Shown: piece after piece, positions 37,598 through 47,281 of the stretch
How the letters are laid out: every line of letters begins with the position of its first letter
How positions within the stretch are numbered: position 1 is the first letter of the stretch
From: Thiotrichaceae bacterium
Lineage (GTDB): Bacteria > Pseudomonadota > Gammaproteobacteria > Beggiatoales > Beggiatoaceae
Direction of reading: 5' to 3'
Length of the DNA stretch: 64,000 bases
NCBI GenBank assembly: GCA_011391085.1
Contig: JAABRD010000012.1
Coordinates: 40,442-104,441 of the forward strand
The notes under the pieces: generated by a model
Databases searched by the model: none
What the model was told of the DNA's origin: nothing
Seen by the model: only the letters and a program-made list of their open reading frames with translations
Translations under genes and position numbers: made by a program

Positions 37598-38884
37598 TCA
37601 CAACCCCGCTAACACTCGTTCCGCTGCCTTCAAAGTCGCACTCATATCCTCCTCTTTATGGGCTGACGACACAAATCCCGCTTCATACGCCGACGGCGCC
37701 AAATAAATACCTTGTTCCAACATCCCATGAAAGAACTTCTTAAAACGTTCCACATCACAGGCACTCGCCTGGGCAAAATTCTCCACCTGCCGGTCTTCGG
37801 TAAAGAATATGCCAAACATTCCACCCACTGCAACTCCCGTCATGGGAATCTTTAGCGACTTAGCGCGGTCTAAGAGGTCTTGCACAAACACTTCCGTCTG
37901 CACACTCAGTTCTACAAAAAAACTAGGGTCCGAAATCAGATTCAAAGTCGTCAATCCTGCTGCCATTGCCAATGGATTCCCCGACAACGTCCCCGCCTGA
38001 TAGACGTGACCCAAAGGGGCAATGTGTCGCATAATTTCCCGTTTACCACCATACGCACCCACAGGTAAACCTCCTCCAATCACTTTACCTAACGTAGTGA
38101 GGTCCGGAGTCACTTTATAATACGCCTGCGCCCCTCCTAAAGCCACGCGGAAGCCAGTCATCACTTCGTCAAAAATCAACACACTGTCATATTGAGAACA
38201 GACCTCCCGCAACGTTTCTAAAAAGCCAGGAATCGGTGGAATACAGTTCATGTTCCCTGCGACAGGTTCCACAATGATACAAGCAATGTCGTCACCCATT
38301 TGGGCAAACACCGTTTTGACTTGTTCAATATCATTATAACTCAACGTAATCGTATGTTGTGCCAAAGACGCTGGAACGCCTGGACTATTGGGGAGACCCA
38401 AGGTGAGTACCCCTGAACCGGCTTTGACCAGTAACGAATCGGCATGACCATGATAGCAACCGGCAAACTTGACGATTTTATCGCGACCTGTATAACCACG
38501 GGCCAGACGAATCGCACTCATCGTTGCTTCCGTGCCCGAATTGACCATGCGTACCATTTCGATAGAAGGCATCAGTTCACAGACTTTTTTGGCCATCTGC
38601 GTTTCCAACACCGTCGGTGCCCCAAAACTGAGACCTTGAGTGGCAACCTCTTGAACCGCTTTAACAACGGCAGGATGGGCATGGCCAAGTATCATGGGAC
38701 CCCAGGACCCCACGTAATCTATGTAGCGATTACCATCTGTATCATACAAATAAGCCCCTTGGGCACGTTCGATAAAAATAGGATTACCCCCAACTCCTTT
38801 AAAGGCACGGACTGGCGAATTGACACCGCCTGGGATATACTGTTGGGCGTTTTGATAATGTTGTGAAGAAGTTGTAGTCGTCAT
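37598..38884 (-). CDS. hemL: Glutamate-1-semialdehyde 2,1-aminomutase
   Basis: This 428-residue PLP enzyme converts glutamate-1-semialdehyde to 5-aminolevulinate in the C5 haem pathway. Family motifs are [42 protein letters not shown], the PLP-Lys segment [18 protein letters not shown] and [13 protein letters not shown]. The length is standard. It faces away from nuoC and runs divergently to proA. Confidence 0.97.
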   Translation of the reverse strand: MTTTTSSQHYQNAQQYIPGGVNSPVRAFKGVGGNPIFIERAQGAYLYDTDGNRYIDYVGSWGPMILGHAHPAVVKAVQEVATQGLSFGAPTVLETQMAKKVCELMPSIEMVRMVNSGTEATMSAIRLARGYTGRDKIVKFAGCYHGHADSLLVKAGSGVLTLGLPNSPGVPASLAQHTITLSYNDIEQVKTVFAQMGDDIACIIVEPVAGNMNCIPPIPGFLETLREVCSQYDSVLIFDEVMTGFRVALGGAQAYYKVTPDLTTLGKVIGGGLPVGAYGGKREIMRHIAPLGHVYQAGTLSGNPLAMAAGLTTLNLISDPSFFVELSVQTEVFVQDLLDRAKSLKIPMTGVAVGGMFGIFFTEDRQVENFAQASACDVERFKKFFHGMLEQGIYLAPSAYEAGFVSSAHKEEDMSATLKAAERVLAGL

Positions 38885-38999
38885 AATGGTAAAGATGTGT
38901 TAGAATCACTTGAAAATTGTCACAAAGGATAACAAATTTACAGATTATCTGTCAAGCAGGCCATTATCCACTATCCACTATCCACTATCCACTATCACT

Positions 39000-40256
39000 A
39001 TGACTCTTCAAGACCAAATTCGCCAGATCGGCCAACAAGCGAGACAAGCCTCTCAAGTATTAGCACGTACCCAAACCTCTCTTAAAAATCAAGCCTTGGC
39101 AGACATTGCCAAACAACTGGAACTGCAAAAAGGTTCATTGCAAGCCGCTAACGCTAAAGATTTAGAAGCGGGGAAAGCGAACGGTTTGGACGCCGCGTTT
39201 TTAGACCGTTTGACCCTAAAAGACGCCACGATTGCCAACATGATTGAAGGCTTATATCAAATCATTGCCCTACCTGACCCAGTGGGCACGATTTCCGACT
39301 TGCACTATCGTCCCGCCGGCTTCCAAGTCGGACGAATGCGAGTCCCGTTGGGCGTCGTCGGTATCATTTACGAATCGCGTCCCAATGTCACCATTGACGC
39401 CGCCGCCCTTTGTCTCAAATCGGGCAACGCTTCTATTTTACGCGGTGGTTCAGAAGCGATTCATTCTAACCAAGCCATCGCCCAATGTATTTACACTGGT
39501 TTAACCAATGTGGGCTTACCTAAAACGGCGGTGCAACTGATTGAAACGACGGACCGCGCCGCAGTGGGGGAACTGATACGCATGGCCGAATATGTCGATG
39601 TCATCATCCCCCGCGGTGGCAAAAGTTTAATCGAACGAATCAGCCAAGAAGCGCGGATTCCCGTGATTAAACACCTCGATGGCATCTGTCATGTCTATAT
39701 TGACGACAAAGCGGACCTTGACAAAGCCATCAAAGTCGCCTATAATGCTAAAACACAACGGTACGGAACTTGTAACACGATGGAAACTTTACTGGTTGCC
39801 CAAGGGATTGCCACTCAAGTGTTACCTCCACTGGTCGACAAATATCAAGCGGTTGGCGTAGAATTACGCGGTTGCCAGGCCACTCAAGCCCTCTTACCGC
39901 AAATGAAAGCGGCTACGGAGGAGGATTGGCGAACCGAATATTTGGCCCCCATTCTCTCCATTCGCATCGTGGCCAATGTGGAAGAGGCGATTGCCCATAT
40001 TAACACTTACAGTTCCCAACATACTGACTCGATTATCACGGAAGACTGGACGCGGGCTTGGCAATTTCTCACTCAAGTGGATTCCAGTTCCGTCATGGTC
40101 AACGCCTCCACTCGGTTGGCCGACGGATTTGAATATGGACTGGGCGCCGAAATTGGGATTAGTACCGATAAATTCCATGCCCGCGGCCCCGTGGGGTTGG
40201 AAGGACTCACTTCCCAAAAATTTATTGTGTTGGGGGAGGGGCATGTTAGAGGATAG
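39000..40256 (+). CDS. proA: Gamma-glutamyl phosphate reductase
   Basis: The 418-residue enzyme reduces gamma-glutamyl phosphate in proline synthesis. The start at 39000 ([13 protein letters not shown]) lies directly after a heptamer tract; the longer frame from 38910 is spacer. Signatures are [17 protein letters not shown], the catalytic Cys in [12 protein letters not shown] and the C-terminal [13 protein letters not shown]. The partner proB is not adjacent. Confidence 0.97.
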   Translation: MTLQDQIRQIGQQARQASQVLARTQTSLKNQALADIAKQLELQKGSLQAANAKDLEAGKANGLDAAFLDRLTLKDATIANMIEGLYQIIALPDPVGTISDLHYRPAGFQVGRMRVPLGVVGIIYESRPNVTIDAAALCLKSGNASILRGGSEAIHSNQAIAQCIYTGLTNVGLPKTAVQLIETTDRAAVGELIRMAEYVDVIIPRGGKSLIERISQEARIPVIKHLDGICHVYIDDKADLDKAIKVAYNAKTQRYGTCNTMETLLVAQGIATQVLPPLVDKYQAVGVELRGCQATQALLPQMKAATEEDWRTEYLAPILSIRIVANVEEAIAHINTYSSQHTDSIITEDWTRAWQFLTQVDSSSVMVNASTRLADGFEYGLGAEIGISTDKFHARGPVGLEGLTSQKFIVLGEGHVRG

Positions 40257-40340
40257 TGGATAGTGTGTTTTCGTTTTCAGCCGGTGAGGCACATGCCATT
40301 CAGTTAGGGACTCCAAAAAAATAAATTGTCCACATCGGGC

Positions 40341-40401
40341 GGGACTAGAGGCTTCCACCGGGAGACTTCTATCGGCCCGCCCGGCGGAAGCCTCTAGTCC
40401 C
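40341..40401. repeat. Inverted repeat GGGACTAGAGGCTTCC family
   Basis: GGGACTAGAGGCTTCCACCGGG and CCCGGCGGAAGCCTCTAGTCCC form imperfect arms around a 17-base loop. It belongs to the same family as the element at 47-140. A partial TGCCATTCAGTTAGGG near 40,294 resembles the end of the element at 53251. Confidence 0.75.
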
Positions 40402-40447
40402 ACGTTTCCTCCTGTTGGACAATTCGAAAACCACAGATTAAGATACC

Positions 40448-40717
40448 ATGATTCATAAAAAAACGCTGTCAATCACGTTGGATTCGCCTCTAACAGAGGA
40501 AGTACAAGACATTCTCAAATCGCAGGGACTGTCTCTATCAGAGGCCATTAGACTATTTTTTGAACAAATACAGCAACGGAAGAGGTTGCCATTTGCACTC
40601 CTCCCTAAAATACCCAATGTCAAAACTCGGCAAGCCCTAGAGGAAGCGGAAGCCGGTCAGGGAGAGGTGTTTGAAACAGTAGCGGAACTTTATCGGGATT
40701 TAGGACTACGGCAATGA
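40448..40717 (+). CDS. RelB/DinJ-type antitoxin
   Basis: This 89-residue protein has an N-terminal ribbon-helix-helix DNA-binding pattern (KTLSITLDSPLTEEVQDILKSQGLSLSEAIRLFFEQI) and a C-terminal toxin-binding tail. It should neutralise the following toxin and repress the operon. It overlaps the toxin gene by four bases (ATGA). Confidence 0.88.
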   Translation: MIHKKTLSITLDSPLTEEVQDILKSQGLSLSEAIRLFFEQIQQRKRLPFALLPKIPNVKTRQALEEAEAGQGEVFETVAELYRDLGLRQ

Positions 40718-40983
40718 GATTGATTCGTCGTCTCAGCCTGTTTAAAAGAGACATCAAGCGATTACAAAAAGCTGGCAAAAATTTTACTAAACTGGAGGAG
40801 GTGATAGAAACATTATTGAAGACTGCAAAGTTAGCAGCCCACTTCCGCGACCATGCTTTGAGTGGCAAGTACAAAGGCTATCGTGAATGTCATTTACAAC
40901 CAGACTGGCTGTTAATTTACCAATGTACAGAGACCGAATTAGTTCTGGTGCGGACTGGTTCACATGCAGAATTGTTTGAATAG
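40714..40983 (+). CDS. YafQ/RelE-type mRNA interferase toxin
   Basis: This 89-residue toxin shows the YafQ pattern: FKRDIKRLQKAGKNFTKL, HALSGKYKGYRECHLQPDWLLIYQ and a C-terminal VRTGSHAELF. The conserved His residues and the C-terminal His are the catalytic set of ribosome-dependent YafQ nucleases. It should cut mRNA on the ribosome when freed. It forms a standard pair with the gene upstream. Confidence 0.92.
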   Translation: MRLIRRLSLFKRDIKRLQKAGKNFTKLEEVIETLLKTAKLAAHFRDHALSGKYKGYRECHLQPDWLLIYQCTETELVLVRTGSHAELFE

Positions 40984-41073
40984 CCAGTAGGTTGAACATC
41001 GATTGGTTGCGTTCAACAACGCCCCTTGACAACTGACGGCAATAAAGACATAATACTTCTTTCGTTCCTCCGC

Positions 41074-41127
41074 AGAAGCAGGGGAATGCGGATTTTGCGG
41101 GGTCATGGCGTTCCCCTGCTTCTTTAA
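41074..41127. repeat. Hairpin GAAGCAGGGGAA / TTCCCCTGCTTC
   Basis: AGAAGCAGGGGAA and TTCCCCTGCTTCT form 13-base arms between the toxin gene and nadD. TTTAATCTCCC follows, so it could act as a weak terminator of the toxin-antitoxin operon. The rest of 40984-41213 holds no gene. Confidence 0.55.
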
Positions 41128-41213
41128 TCTCCCTCTATCTTCACGGACAAAGCTACGCTTTGGACTCCTGGTGAAGTGCTTTGGACTCACGGTTTTACCT
41201 TACTCATTTACCC

Positions 41214-41867
41214 ATGACAATCCACACCATTTACCCTAAACCGATTGGCCTCCTCGGCGGCACGTTTGACCCGATTCATCACGGACACTTGCGACTCGCT
41301 TTGGAACTCTATGAACGACTCGACTTGGCCGAAGTACGTCTGCTTCCGTCGGCCAATCCGCCGCATCGGGAAGCACCCACGGCCAGTGCCCAATTGCGTT
41401 TAGATATGGTACAAGCAGCTATTCAGGGAGTCCCAGGACTGTCAGCAGACGATAGAGAATTGCGTCGTCATCAGCCTTCTTATACCGTGGACACTCTCCT
41501 CAGTATTCGAGAAGAATATCCATATCATCCCTTATGTCTCATCTTAGGAATGGACGCTTTTATGGCACTGTCTAGCTGGTATCAATGGGAACGTCTGATT
41601 ACGTTAGCCCATTTGCTAGTGGTGCGTCGGATTGGAACGTTATTACCAGAAGTTCACAGAATGCAAGAATTTTTAAACTCTCATCAACTACATCACCCAG
41701 ATGAATTAAGACAACAACTTGCAGGAGGCGTATGGATAGAGGAGATTCCCGCGTTGACCATCTCTGCCACCCAAATTCGGGACCTCATTGCCACGGGCCG
41801 GAATCCCCGCTATTTACTTCCTCAAACCGTATTAAACCTCATTCACACTCATCAACTGTATCGCTAA
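41214..41867 (+). CDS. nadD: Nicotinate-nucleotide adenylyltransferase
   Basis: The 217-residue enzyme joins ATP and nicotinate mononucleotide in NAD synthesis. The start at 41214 (MTIHTIYPKPIGLLGG) is chosen because upstream codons encode spacer. The nucleotidyltransferase motifs are GLLGGTFDPIHHGHLRLA and ISATQIRDLIATGRNPRYLLP. It is followed six bases later by rsfS, a common pairing. Confidence 0.95.
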   Translation: MTIHTIYPKPIGLLGGTFDPIHHGHLRLALELYERLDLAEVRLLPSANPPHREAPTASAQLRLDMVQAAIQGVPGLSADDRELRRHQPSYTVDTLLSIREEYPYHPLCLILGMDAFMALSSWYQWERLITLAHLLVVRRIGTLLPEVHRMQEFLNSHQLHHPDELRQQLAGGVWIEEIPALTISATQIRDLIATGRNPRYLLPQTVLNLIHTHQLYR

Positions 41868-41873
41868 TCTCTT

Positions 41874-42227
41874 ATGCAGATAACTCAATTACTGAACCTC
41901 GTCAAAAATGCTTTAGAAGACAAGAAGGCCGAAGACATCCAAGTGCTAGATGTCAGCAAACTCAGCAGTTTCACTGACATGATGGTGATTGCCAGCGGCC
42001 TCACCAGCCGTCAAGTCAGTGCCATGGCCATGAACGTCATCGAACAGGCCAAAGCCCATGGCAAACAACCTCTTAGCGAATGTGGCCGCGACTTTGGCGA
42101 ATGGGCTTTGGTAGATTTAGGTGAAATTGTCGTCCATGTCATGCAACCACAAGTGCGGAACTTCTATCAACTGGAAAGACTCTGGGGAGAGATGGAAGGG
42201 GCGGAATTAGTTGGAAATGTGGCCTAA
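41874..42227 (+). CDS. rsfS: Ribosomal silencing factor RsfS
   Basis: This 117-residue Iojap-family protein has LEDKKAEDIQVLDVSKLSSFTDMMVIASG and GEIVVHVMQPQVRNFYQLERLWG. It binds uL14 on the 50S subunit and blocks subunit joining under starvation. It probably shares an operon with nadD. Confidence 0.95.
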   Translation: MQITQLLNLVKNALEDKKAEDIQVLDVSKLSSFTDMMVIASGLTSRQVSAMAMNVIEQAKAHGKQPLSECGRDFGEWALVDLGEIVVHVMQPQVRNFYQLERLWGEMEGAELVGNVA

Positions 42228-42245
42228 ACGGTAGGGTGGGCAACG

Positions 42246-42322
42246 GTTTTGGAGTACGGAATTGATATGGTTTTGGAGTACGGAATTGATTCCGCCAGAA
42301 ACGGAATCAATTCCGTACTCCA
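42246..42322. repeat. GGAGTACGGAATTGATTCCG palindromes
   Basis: Several TTTTGGAGTACGGAATTGAT half-units and one complete inverted pair lie between rsfS and the next gene. They belong to the same family as 22180-22475. Confidence 0.8.
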
Positions 42323-42367
42323 CCGTTGCCCATCAACCCTCTCACATTAATTCACAGAGGAGATTTT

Positions 42368-42970
42368 ATGTCATACAGTCAATTTACCTTAGCTACCCTA
42401 GAAAAGACTTTTCAACTTACCATCGTTGAAAAAGTCGCCTTATTTGCTAATCATTCCGCGTTACCCAGTTCACCACTGCTGACGGAAATTCTTAACTGTA
42501 ATGTCCCCTTAGCACTGGCAAACAATACTGAAAAAGCCCGTTCCGAAATGATTATTGCGCCTGTCTTGATTGACCTCAAACGGCAACTGCCTACTCAGAT
42601 GAGTCTCTTTTCAGGCGCGGAGTTTAATGTCGATGAGAACACGGGATTGATGGGTTACTGTGATTTTATTATCAGTCAATCTGCTGAACAATTATTCATC
42701 AAAGCCCCCGTCGTGATGTTGGTAGAAGCCAAAAACGAGAATATTAAAAATGGACTAGGGCAATGTGTGGCTGAAATGCTGGCCGCCCAGTTATTTAATC
42801 AACGTGAACAAAATTCCATCACCACGATTTATGGCGTGGTGACGACGGGCACTAACTGGAAGTTTTTAAGATTGACAGACCATCAAGTTGAAATTGATTT
42901 GAAAGAATATTACTTGTCTGAAATTGACCAGATATTGGGAATTTTAAGGGCTGGGATTCAGTCGGTGTAG
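42368..42970 (+). CDS. PD-(D/E)XK nuclease-like protein
   Basis: This 200-residue soluble protein has AGAGGAG just before the ATG. In its middle, GLMGYCDFIIS...PVVMLVEAKNENIKNGLGQCVAEMLAA gives a D-x(n)-E-x-K arrangement of the restriction-endonuclease-like fold. TTGTNWKFLRL and a C-terminal helix follow. I recall similar proteins of unknown function in cyanobacteria and filamentous bacteria. Whether it cleaves DNA is not known. It shares a palindrome-bracketed block with the NACHT gene downstream. Confidence 0.7.
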   Translation: MSYSQFTLATLEKTFQLTIVEKVALFANHSALPSSPLLTEILNCNVPLALANNTEKARSEMIIAPVLIDLKRQLPTQMSLFSGAEFNVDENTGLMGYCDFIISQSAEQLFIKAPVVMLVEAKNENIKNGLGQCVAEMLAAQLFNQREQNSITTIYGVVTTGTNWKFLRLTDHQVEIDLKEYYLSEIDQILGILRAGIQSV

Positions 42971-43192
42971 ATGGTTTTGGAGTACGGAATTTATTCCGCC
43001 CGAAACGGAATAAATTCCGTACTCCAACGGCTATCAATGGTTTTGGAGTACGGAATTTATTCCGTACCAAAGGTTTTGGAGTACGGAATTTATTCCGCCC
43101 GAAACGGAATAAATTCCGTACTCCAACGGCTATTTTGGAGTACGGAATTAATTCCGCCCGAAACGGAATAAATTCCGTACTCCAACGGCTAT
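42971..43192. repeat. Cluster of GGAGTACGGAATTTATTCCG palindromes
   Basis: About five alternating direct and inverted units (GGAGTACGGAATTTATTCCGCC / GAAACGGAATAAATTCCGTACTCC) fill the gap between the nuclease-like gene and the NACHT gene, beginning right after the stop codon. Confidence 0.9.
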
Positions 43193-43277
43193 CCCTCCTT
43201 TACCACACGACCAAGAACAGGTGGGCAACCAAAACACGTTGCCTAATTTACATTGACTAATAAAGTGAGTCATCAAT

Positions 43278-45464
43278 ATGCTAGAATTTTTCACTGACAC
43301 GATTGCCCCCGGCACAGGCACAGGTATTGCCGCGAATTGGATTTGGGAAAAATATAAAACCATCGGGCTTGGGGATAGCTTGACGGAGGCCTGGCAAAAG
43401 ACTTTTGGATGGAGTACGGCTTCGGCAGCTTATCGGCAACGCCTGGCCACCCTCTATGGCACCGTCCGCATCTTAGGCAAATCCAGTCCCGTTCCGTTAG
43501 AAGGCATTTTTACCGATGTGTTTATCCTGGATCAACCTTCTGCTTTTCGTCGTTTTGATATTCAAAAATTAAGAACAGACCCATCCCAACTTGAAAGACT
43601 GGAAGCTAAACGCGCCAATGCTTTAAAAGTCATCAAGCATTATAGAAATAACCGTCTGTTTATCTTGGGAAAACCTGGCGCCGGGAAAACCACTTTCCTT
43701 AAATATATCGCGTTGCAAGCTGTGCAATGTCAACTGGACCGCATTCCTATCTTTGTTTCTCTAAAGGAGTGGTCTGATTCAGGGTTGGAATTGATGCCGT
43801 TTCTGGTCAAACAGTTTGAGATTTGCAAGTTCCAGCAAGCCCAACCATTTATTGAACATATCTTAACCGCAGGTCATGCCATAGTGCTGTTTGATGGTTT
43901 GGATGAGGTGCAACAAGAACGTAAACAACGCGCCCAGTTGATAGACGTTTTGCGTGATTTTAGCAAGCAATATTTAGCCAGTCCTTGTCTGATTACCTGT
44001 AGAATTGCAGCCACAGATTACTCCTTTGACCAGTTCACTTATATGGAAGTGGCGGATTTTACTGAAGATCAAATGGAGACGTTTGTGAAGAAGTGGTTTC
44101 GAGACGACCCCAAAAAAGGAGAGATATTTCTAGCAGAGTTTGCGAAAGATGACCATAGGGGTCTGCGCGACTTAGGACGGATTCCGTTGCTGTTAACGCT
44201 GTTATGTTTGGCTTTTGAAGAGACTTTGCATTTCCCAGCGCGACGGATCGAGATTTATGAAGAGGCGTTAGAAGCGTTGCTGAAGAAATGGGATGCTTCC
44301 CGCAATATCAAACGGGATGAGGTTTATCGCAAACTGTCGTTAGGGCGGAAACGGCAGATGTTAGCCCGCATTGCTGCCGAAACGTTTGAGAAGGGGGACT
44401 ATTTTTTACCACAAGCAATGTTGGCCAAGCAGATAACAGCGTATTTGCAGACGTTGCCTCCTGGAGATAAAGGAGAGGAAGAGATTGAGGGAGACGTGGT
44501 ATTAAAGGCAATTGAAGCGCAACATGGGATTTTTGTAGAACGTGCTCATCAGATTTTTTCGTTCTCCCATTTGACCTTTCAGGAGTATTTCACGACAAAA
44601 TATGTTGTGGAAAATGCTACCAAAGGAACTTTGGAAGGTTTGATTAACCACTTTGGAGACGTGCGTTGGCGGGAAGTATTTTTACTGACGGCAAGCTTAT
44701 TAGACAACGCCGATGATTTCTTTGGTCTCTTCAAACGGGCAATCGATGATTTAGTAAAAGGAGATGAACAATTGGTGGACTTGCTAAAGTGGGCCGATAC
44801 AAAAGCCAACACCATAGAAGCGTCTTTTAAACTGGCGACGCTTAGAAGTTTCTATTGTGGTCTCATTCTTATTCTTGTTACGGATAAGTTCAGCACCCAC
44901 AACTACGAATACGCTCGTGTTCGAGCTCGTGCTCTTCCAATCGATCTTGTCTGCGACTTTGTCGATGCCCACAATCTCGGACGCAACCTCTATCTAGCAC
45001 TTACTGGTGACCTTAATCTCACTCTAGCCCTTGCCCGCAACCTCCCCCACGACCTAAAGATTGATCTATTAATCATTTTTGCCTTTCAAGAGGTTAAGCA
45101 GAAGAATATTTGTTGCTTCCCCGACTATTTTAAGGAGGTAATTAATTCAAGTCAAGAAGCCAGCTTCTTTGATTTACGCCAGGCTTTGAAAAATTTGACC
45201 GTTCCCAACAAAAATGATAGACGAGAGGCGTGGCACTCTTTTGCCACAACCCTACGTGAAATCATGCAAACGCACCGGGACATAGGGCATGAGTGGAATT
45301 TGACAGAGGCGCAACTGGATTGTTTGGAACGTTACTTTGCGGCCAATCAATTGCTAGTAGAATGCCTGAAATTAGCGGTGGTGTCGGATAGGAAGGGGAT
45401 TGAAAGGAGTTTGTTGACGATTGGAAGTGGGGAGAGAGGTTTTTCGGTAGTGTTGTACAAGTAA
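43278..45464 (+). CDS. NACHT-domain STAND ATPase
   Basis: The protein has 728 residues. An N-terminal helical region (about 1-120) precedes a NACHT module: P-loop FILGKPGAGKTTFLK (about 129-143), Walker B AIVLFDGLDEV, CLITCRIAA and the winged-helix signature FSFSHLTFQEYF. The C-terminal third is helical (ALARNLPHDLKIDLL), resembling the NACHT C-terminal helical domain of cyanobacterial proteins. There are no LRR, WD40 or TPR sensor repeats. Some bacterial NACHT proteins protect against phage; a similar role here is inference. It has no visible fused effector domain. Confidence 0.88.
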   Translation: MLEFFTDTIAPGTGTGIAANWIWEKYKTIGLGDSLTEAWQKTFGWSTASAAYRQRLATLYGTVRILGKSSPVPLEGIFTDVFILDQPSAFRRFDIQKLRTDPSQLERLEAKRANALKVIKHYRNNRLFILGKPGAGKTTFLKYIALQAVQCQLDRIPIFVSLKEWSDSGLELMPFLVKQFEICKFQQAQPFIEHILTAGHAIVLFDGLDEVQQERKQRAQLIDVLRDFSKQYLASPCLITCRIAATDYSFDQFTYMEVADFTEDQMETFVKKWFRDDPKKGEIFLAEFAKDDHRGLRDLGRIPLLLTLLCLAFEETLHFPARRIEIYEEALEALLKKWDASRNIKRDEVYRKLSLGRKRQMLARIAAETFEKGDYFLPQAMLAKQITAYLQTLPPGDKGEEEIEGDVVLKAIEAQHGIFVERAHQIFSFSHLTFQEYFTTKYVVENATKGTLEGLINHFGDVRWREVFLLTASLLDNADDFFGLFKRAIDDLVKGDEQLVDLLKWADTKANTIEASFKLATLRSFYCGLILILVTDKFSTHNYEYARVRARALPIDLVCDFVDAHNLGRNLYLALTGDLNLTLALARNLPHDLKIDLLIIFAFQEVKQKNICCFPDYFKEVINSSQEASFFDLRQALKNLTVPNKNDRREAWHSFATTLREIMQTHRDIGHEWNLTEAQLDCLERYFAANQLLVECLKLAVVSDRKGIERSLLTIGSGERGFSVVLYK

Positions 45465-45474
45465 TGGTATAGCG

Positions 45475-45528
45475 GTTTTGGAGTACGGAATTTATTCCGC
45501 TAGAAACGGAATCAATTCCGTACTCCAA
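45475..45528. repeat. GGAGTACGGAATTTATTCCG palindrome pair
   Basis: TTTTGGAGTACGGAATTTATTCCGC and AAACGGAATCAATTCCGTACTCCAAAA form one inverted pair right after the NACHT stop, closing the block that opens at 42246. Confidence 0.88.
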
Positions 45529-45611
45529 AACCCATAACCATTATCTTTGCAACACTACCCAAATTACGCACTAAAATAGGTTTTGCACAGTAACATAGGA
45601 AAATTTCAACC

Positions 45612-46559
45612 ATGCACATCGTAGTCCTAGACGGCCACACCCTAAACCCCGGCGACCTCAGTTGGTCTCCTCTACAATCTCTTGGTCCCTGCGACATTTA
45701 TGATTACACTCCTCCCGACGCCATTGTGTCTCGCGCCCATCATGCAGAAATTGTCTTAACCAATAAAGTTGTCCTCACCCGTGAAATTATCCACCAACTG
45801 CCTAACTTACAATACATTGGCGTCCTCGCCACGGGTTACAACATGGTGGACACGCAGACGGCACGGGAACGACAGATTCCCATTACCAACGTCCCTGCTT
45901 ACGGCACTCAATCGGTTGCCCAAATGGTCTTCGCCCTGCTGTTTGAACTCACTCGTCATATTGCCTATCATGCCGATACCGTGAAAGCTGGCAAATGGTG
46001 TCAGCAAACGGCATTTTGTTATTGGGACAAACCTCTCATTGCTTTAGAAAGTTTAACGTTAGGCATCGTAGGACTCGGTGCCATTGGCCAAACTGTCGCC
46101 CACATTGCCCAGGCTTTTGACATGACAGTGTTAGGTTATCAACGTCATCCTAAACTCATAGCGGGAGTGACTTGGACAAGTTTAGACGACCTCTTTCGTC
46201 AAAGTGATGTCATCAGTCTGCACTGTCCTCTAACCCCCGAAACGCATCACCTTATCAACGCCCAGCGTCTCGCCTTGATGAAACCTTCGGCCATTCTGAT
46301 CAACACCAGTCGCGGCTTGTTAATTGACGAGGAAGCCTTAGCTAAGGCTTTACGCACTCAACAAATTGCCGGTGCCGGCCTCGACGTGTTATCGGTTGAA
46401 CCTCCTCCACCGTCTAACCCGTTGTTACAGGTCGAAAACTGTATTATCACTCCACATCAAGCCTGGGCTACTCAAACTGCCCGGCGCAGATTGTTAGACA
46501 TTGTGGTGGATAATGTGCAAGCGTTTTTGCAGGGGAGGTTGCAAAATGTGGTAAATTGA
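45612..46559 (+). CDS. D-2-hydroxyacid dehydrogenase (glycerate dehydrogenase-like)
   Basis: The 315-residue NAD-dependent dehydrogenase has the nucleotide-binding motif LGIVGLGAIGQTVAHIAQ, the catalytic Arg in INTSRGLLIDE, the Glu in GLDVLSVEPPP and the His in ITPHQAWAT. NVPAYGTQSVAQMVFALLFELTRH matches hydroxypyruvate reductase/glycerate dehydrogenase (HprA-type) enzymes best. The exact substrate cannot be fixed from sequence. Confidence 0.88.
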   Translation: MHIVVLDGHTLNPGDLSWSPLQSLGPCDIYDYTPPDAIVSRAHHAEIVLTNKVVLTREIIHQLPNLQYIGVLATGYNMVDTQTARERQIPITNVPAYGTQSVAQMVFALLFELTRHIAYHADTVKAGKWCQQTAFCYWDKPLIALESLTLGIVGLGAIGQTVAHIAQAFDMTVLGYQRHPKLIAGVTWTSLDDLFRQSDVISLHCPLTPETHHLINAQRLALMKPSAILINTSRGLLIDEEALAKALRTQQIAGAGLDVLSVEPPPPSNPLLQVENCIITPHQAWATQTARRRLLDIVVDNVQAFLQGRLQNVVN

Positions 46560-46617
46560 ACATTGTAAGAAACTAAGTTTCTGTGGCATCCCCTCAATAT
46601 TGATTAGAAGACTCCTT

Positions 46618-47015
46618 ATGATGATAACTTTACAAATAGGGGTAGTGATGCAATGTGGGTTCTCTGTCTGAACTCTGATTAGAATGATTTTCAGATGGAC
46701 TCTGATTAGTCATAGCCTCCATTCATAGCCCTCATTTAATCATCTAAATCAAAGTTCAAGACGAAGAGAAACCGCACGATATTTCACCCAGATTGCATCA
46801 CTACCCAAATAGGACTAGAGAGAGACTTTGCCTCTTTACTTGAAAGAGAATTCAATCAACTCAATCTCGGCGTGAATGAATTCGTCAAACAACTGCTTCG
46901 CCAAGGTCTCACTCGCCATCAAGAGAAACCGCAACCAACGATTGATTCTTTGTTTGGACTGGTTCAATCGACCATGGATGGACAAGAATATCAACGGGTC
47001 ATGCGAGAGGAATGA
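46618..47015 (+). pseudogene. Small antitoxin-like gene broken by a mobile element
   Basis: Removing bases 46641-46805 and one copy of the 8-base duplication restores a 74-residue frame. It begins MMITLQIGLERDFASLLER, continues NEFVKQLLRQGLTRHQEKPQP and ends MDGQEYQRVMREE. The opening strand plus two helices resemble small ribbon-helix-helix or RelB-like antitoxins. As it stands the frame stops inside the element. No toxin partner follows. Confidence 0.75.
46641..46805. mobile_element. Non-autonomous element, GGTAGTGATGCA family, 165 bp, in a gene
   Basis: The ends are GGTAGTGATGCAATGTGGGT and CACCCAGATTGCATCACTACC. The target duplication is CAAATAGG (46633-46640 and 46806-46813). It has the same length and nearly the same interior as the copy at 30850-31014. 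It interrupts the small gene described above. Confidence 0.93.
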
Positions 47016-47039
47016 ACATAGCCAAAAAATTAAAATAAT

Positions 47040-47214
47040 GGTGGACTAGAGGCTTTAGCCGGGGGCGGGGCACCGCGATTTCAATTATGTTCCGCACCCC
47101 ACCGGCTAAAGCCTCTAGTCCCGCACCACCCGGCTGAAGCCTCTAGTCCCGCACCACCCGGCTGAAGCCTCTAGTCCCGCACCACCCGGCTAAAGCCTCT
47201 AGTCCCGCGTGTTT
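47040..47214. repeat. 28-bp tandem CCTCTAGTCCCGC repeats
   Basis: After an inverted pair (GGACTAGAGGCTTTAGCCGG and CACCGGCTAAAGCCTCTAGTCC), the unit ACCACCCGGCTGAAGCCTCTAGTCCCGC repeats about three times. A CACTATC heptamer tract (47227-47277) then runs up to the rimO start. No gene lies here. Confidence 0.85.
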
Positions 47215-47281
47215 TCGTTTTGAACAAGTATCCACTATCCACTACCCACTATCCACTATCCACTATCCACTATCCATTCAC

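Noticed and set aside
40257..40447. Possible small gene before the RelB-like antitoxin
   Set aside because: Only an inverted repeat of the CCTCTAGTCC family and spacer are visible.
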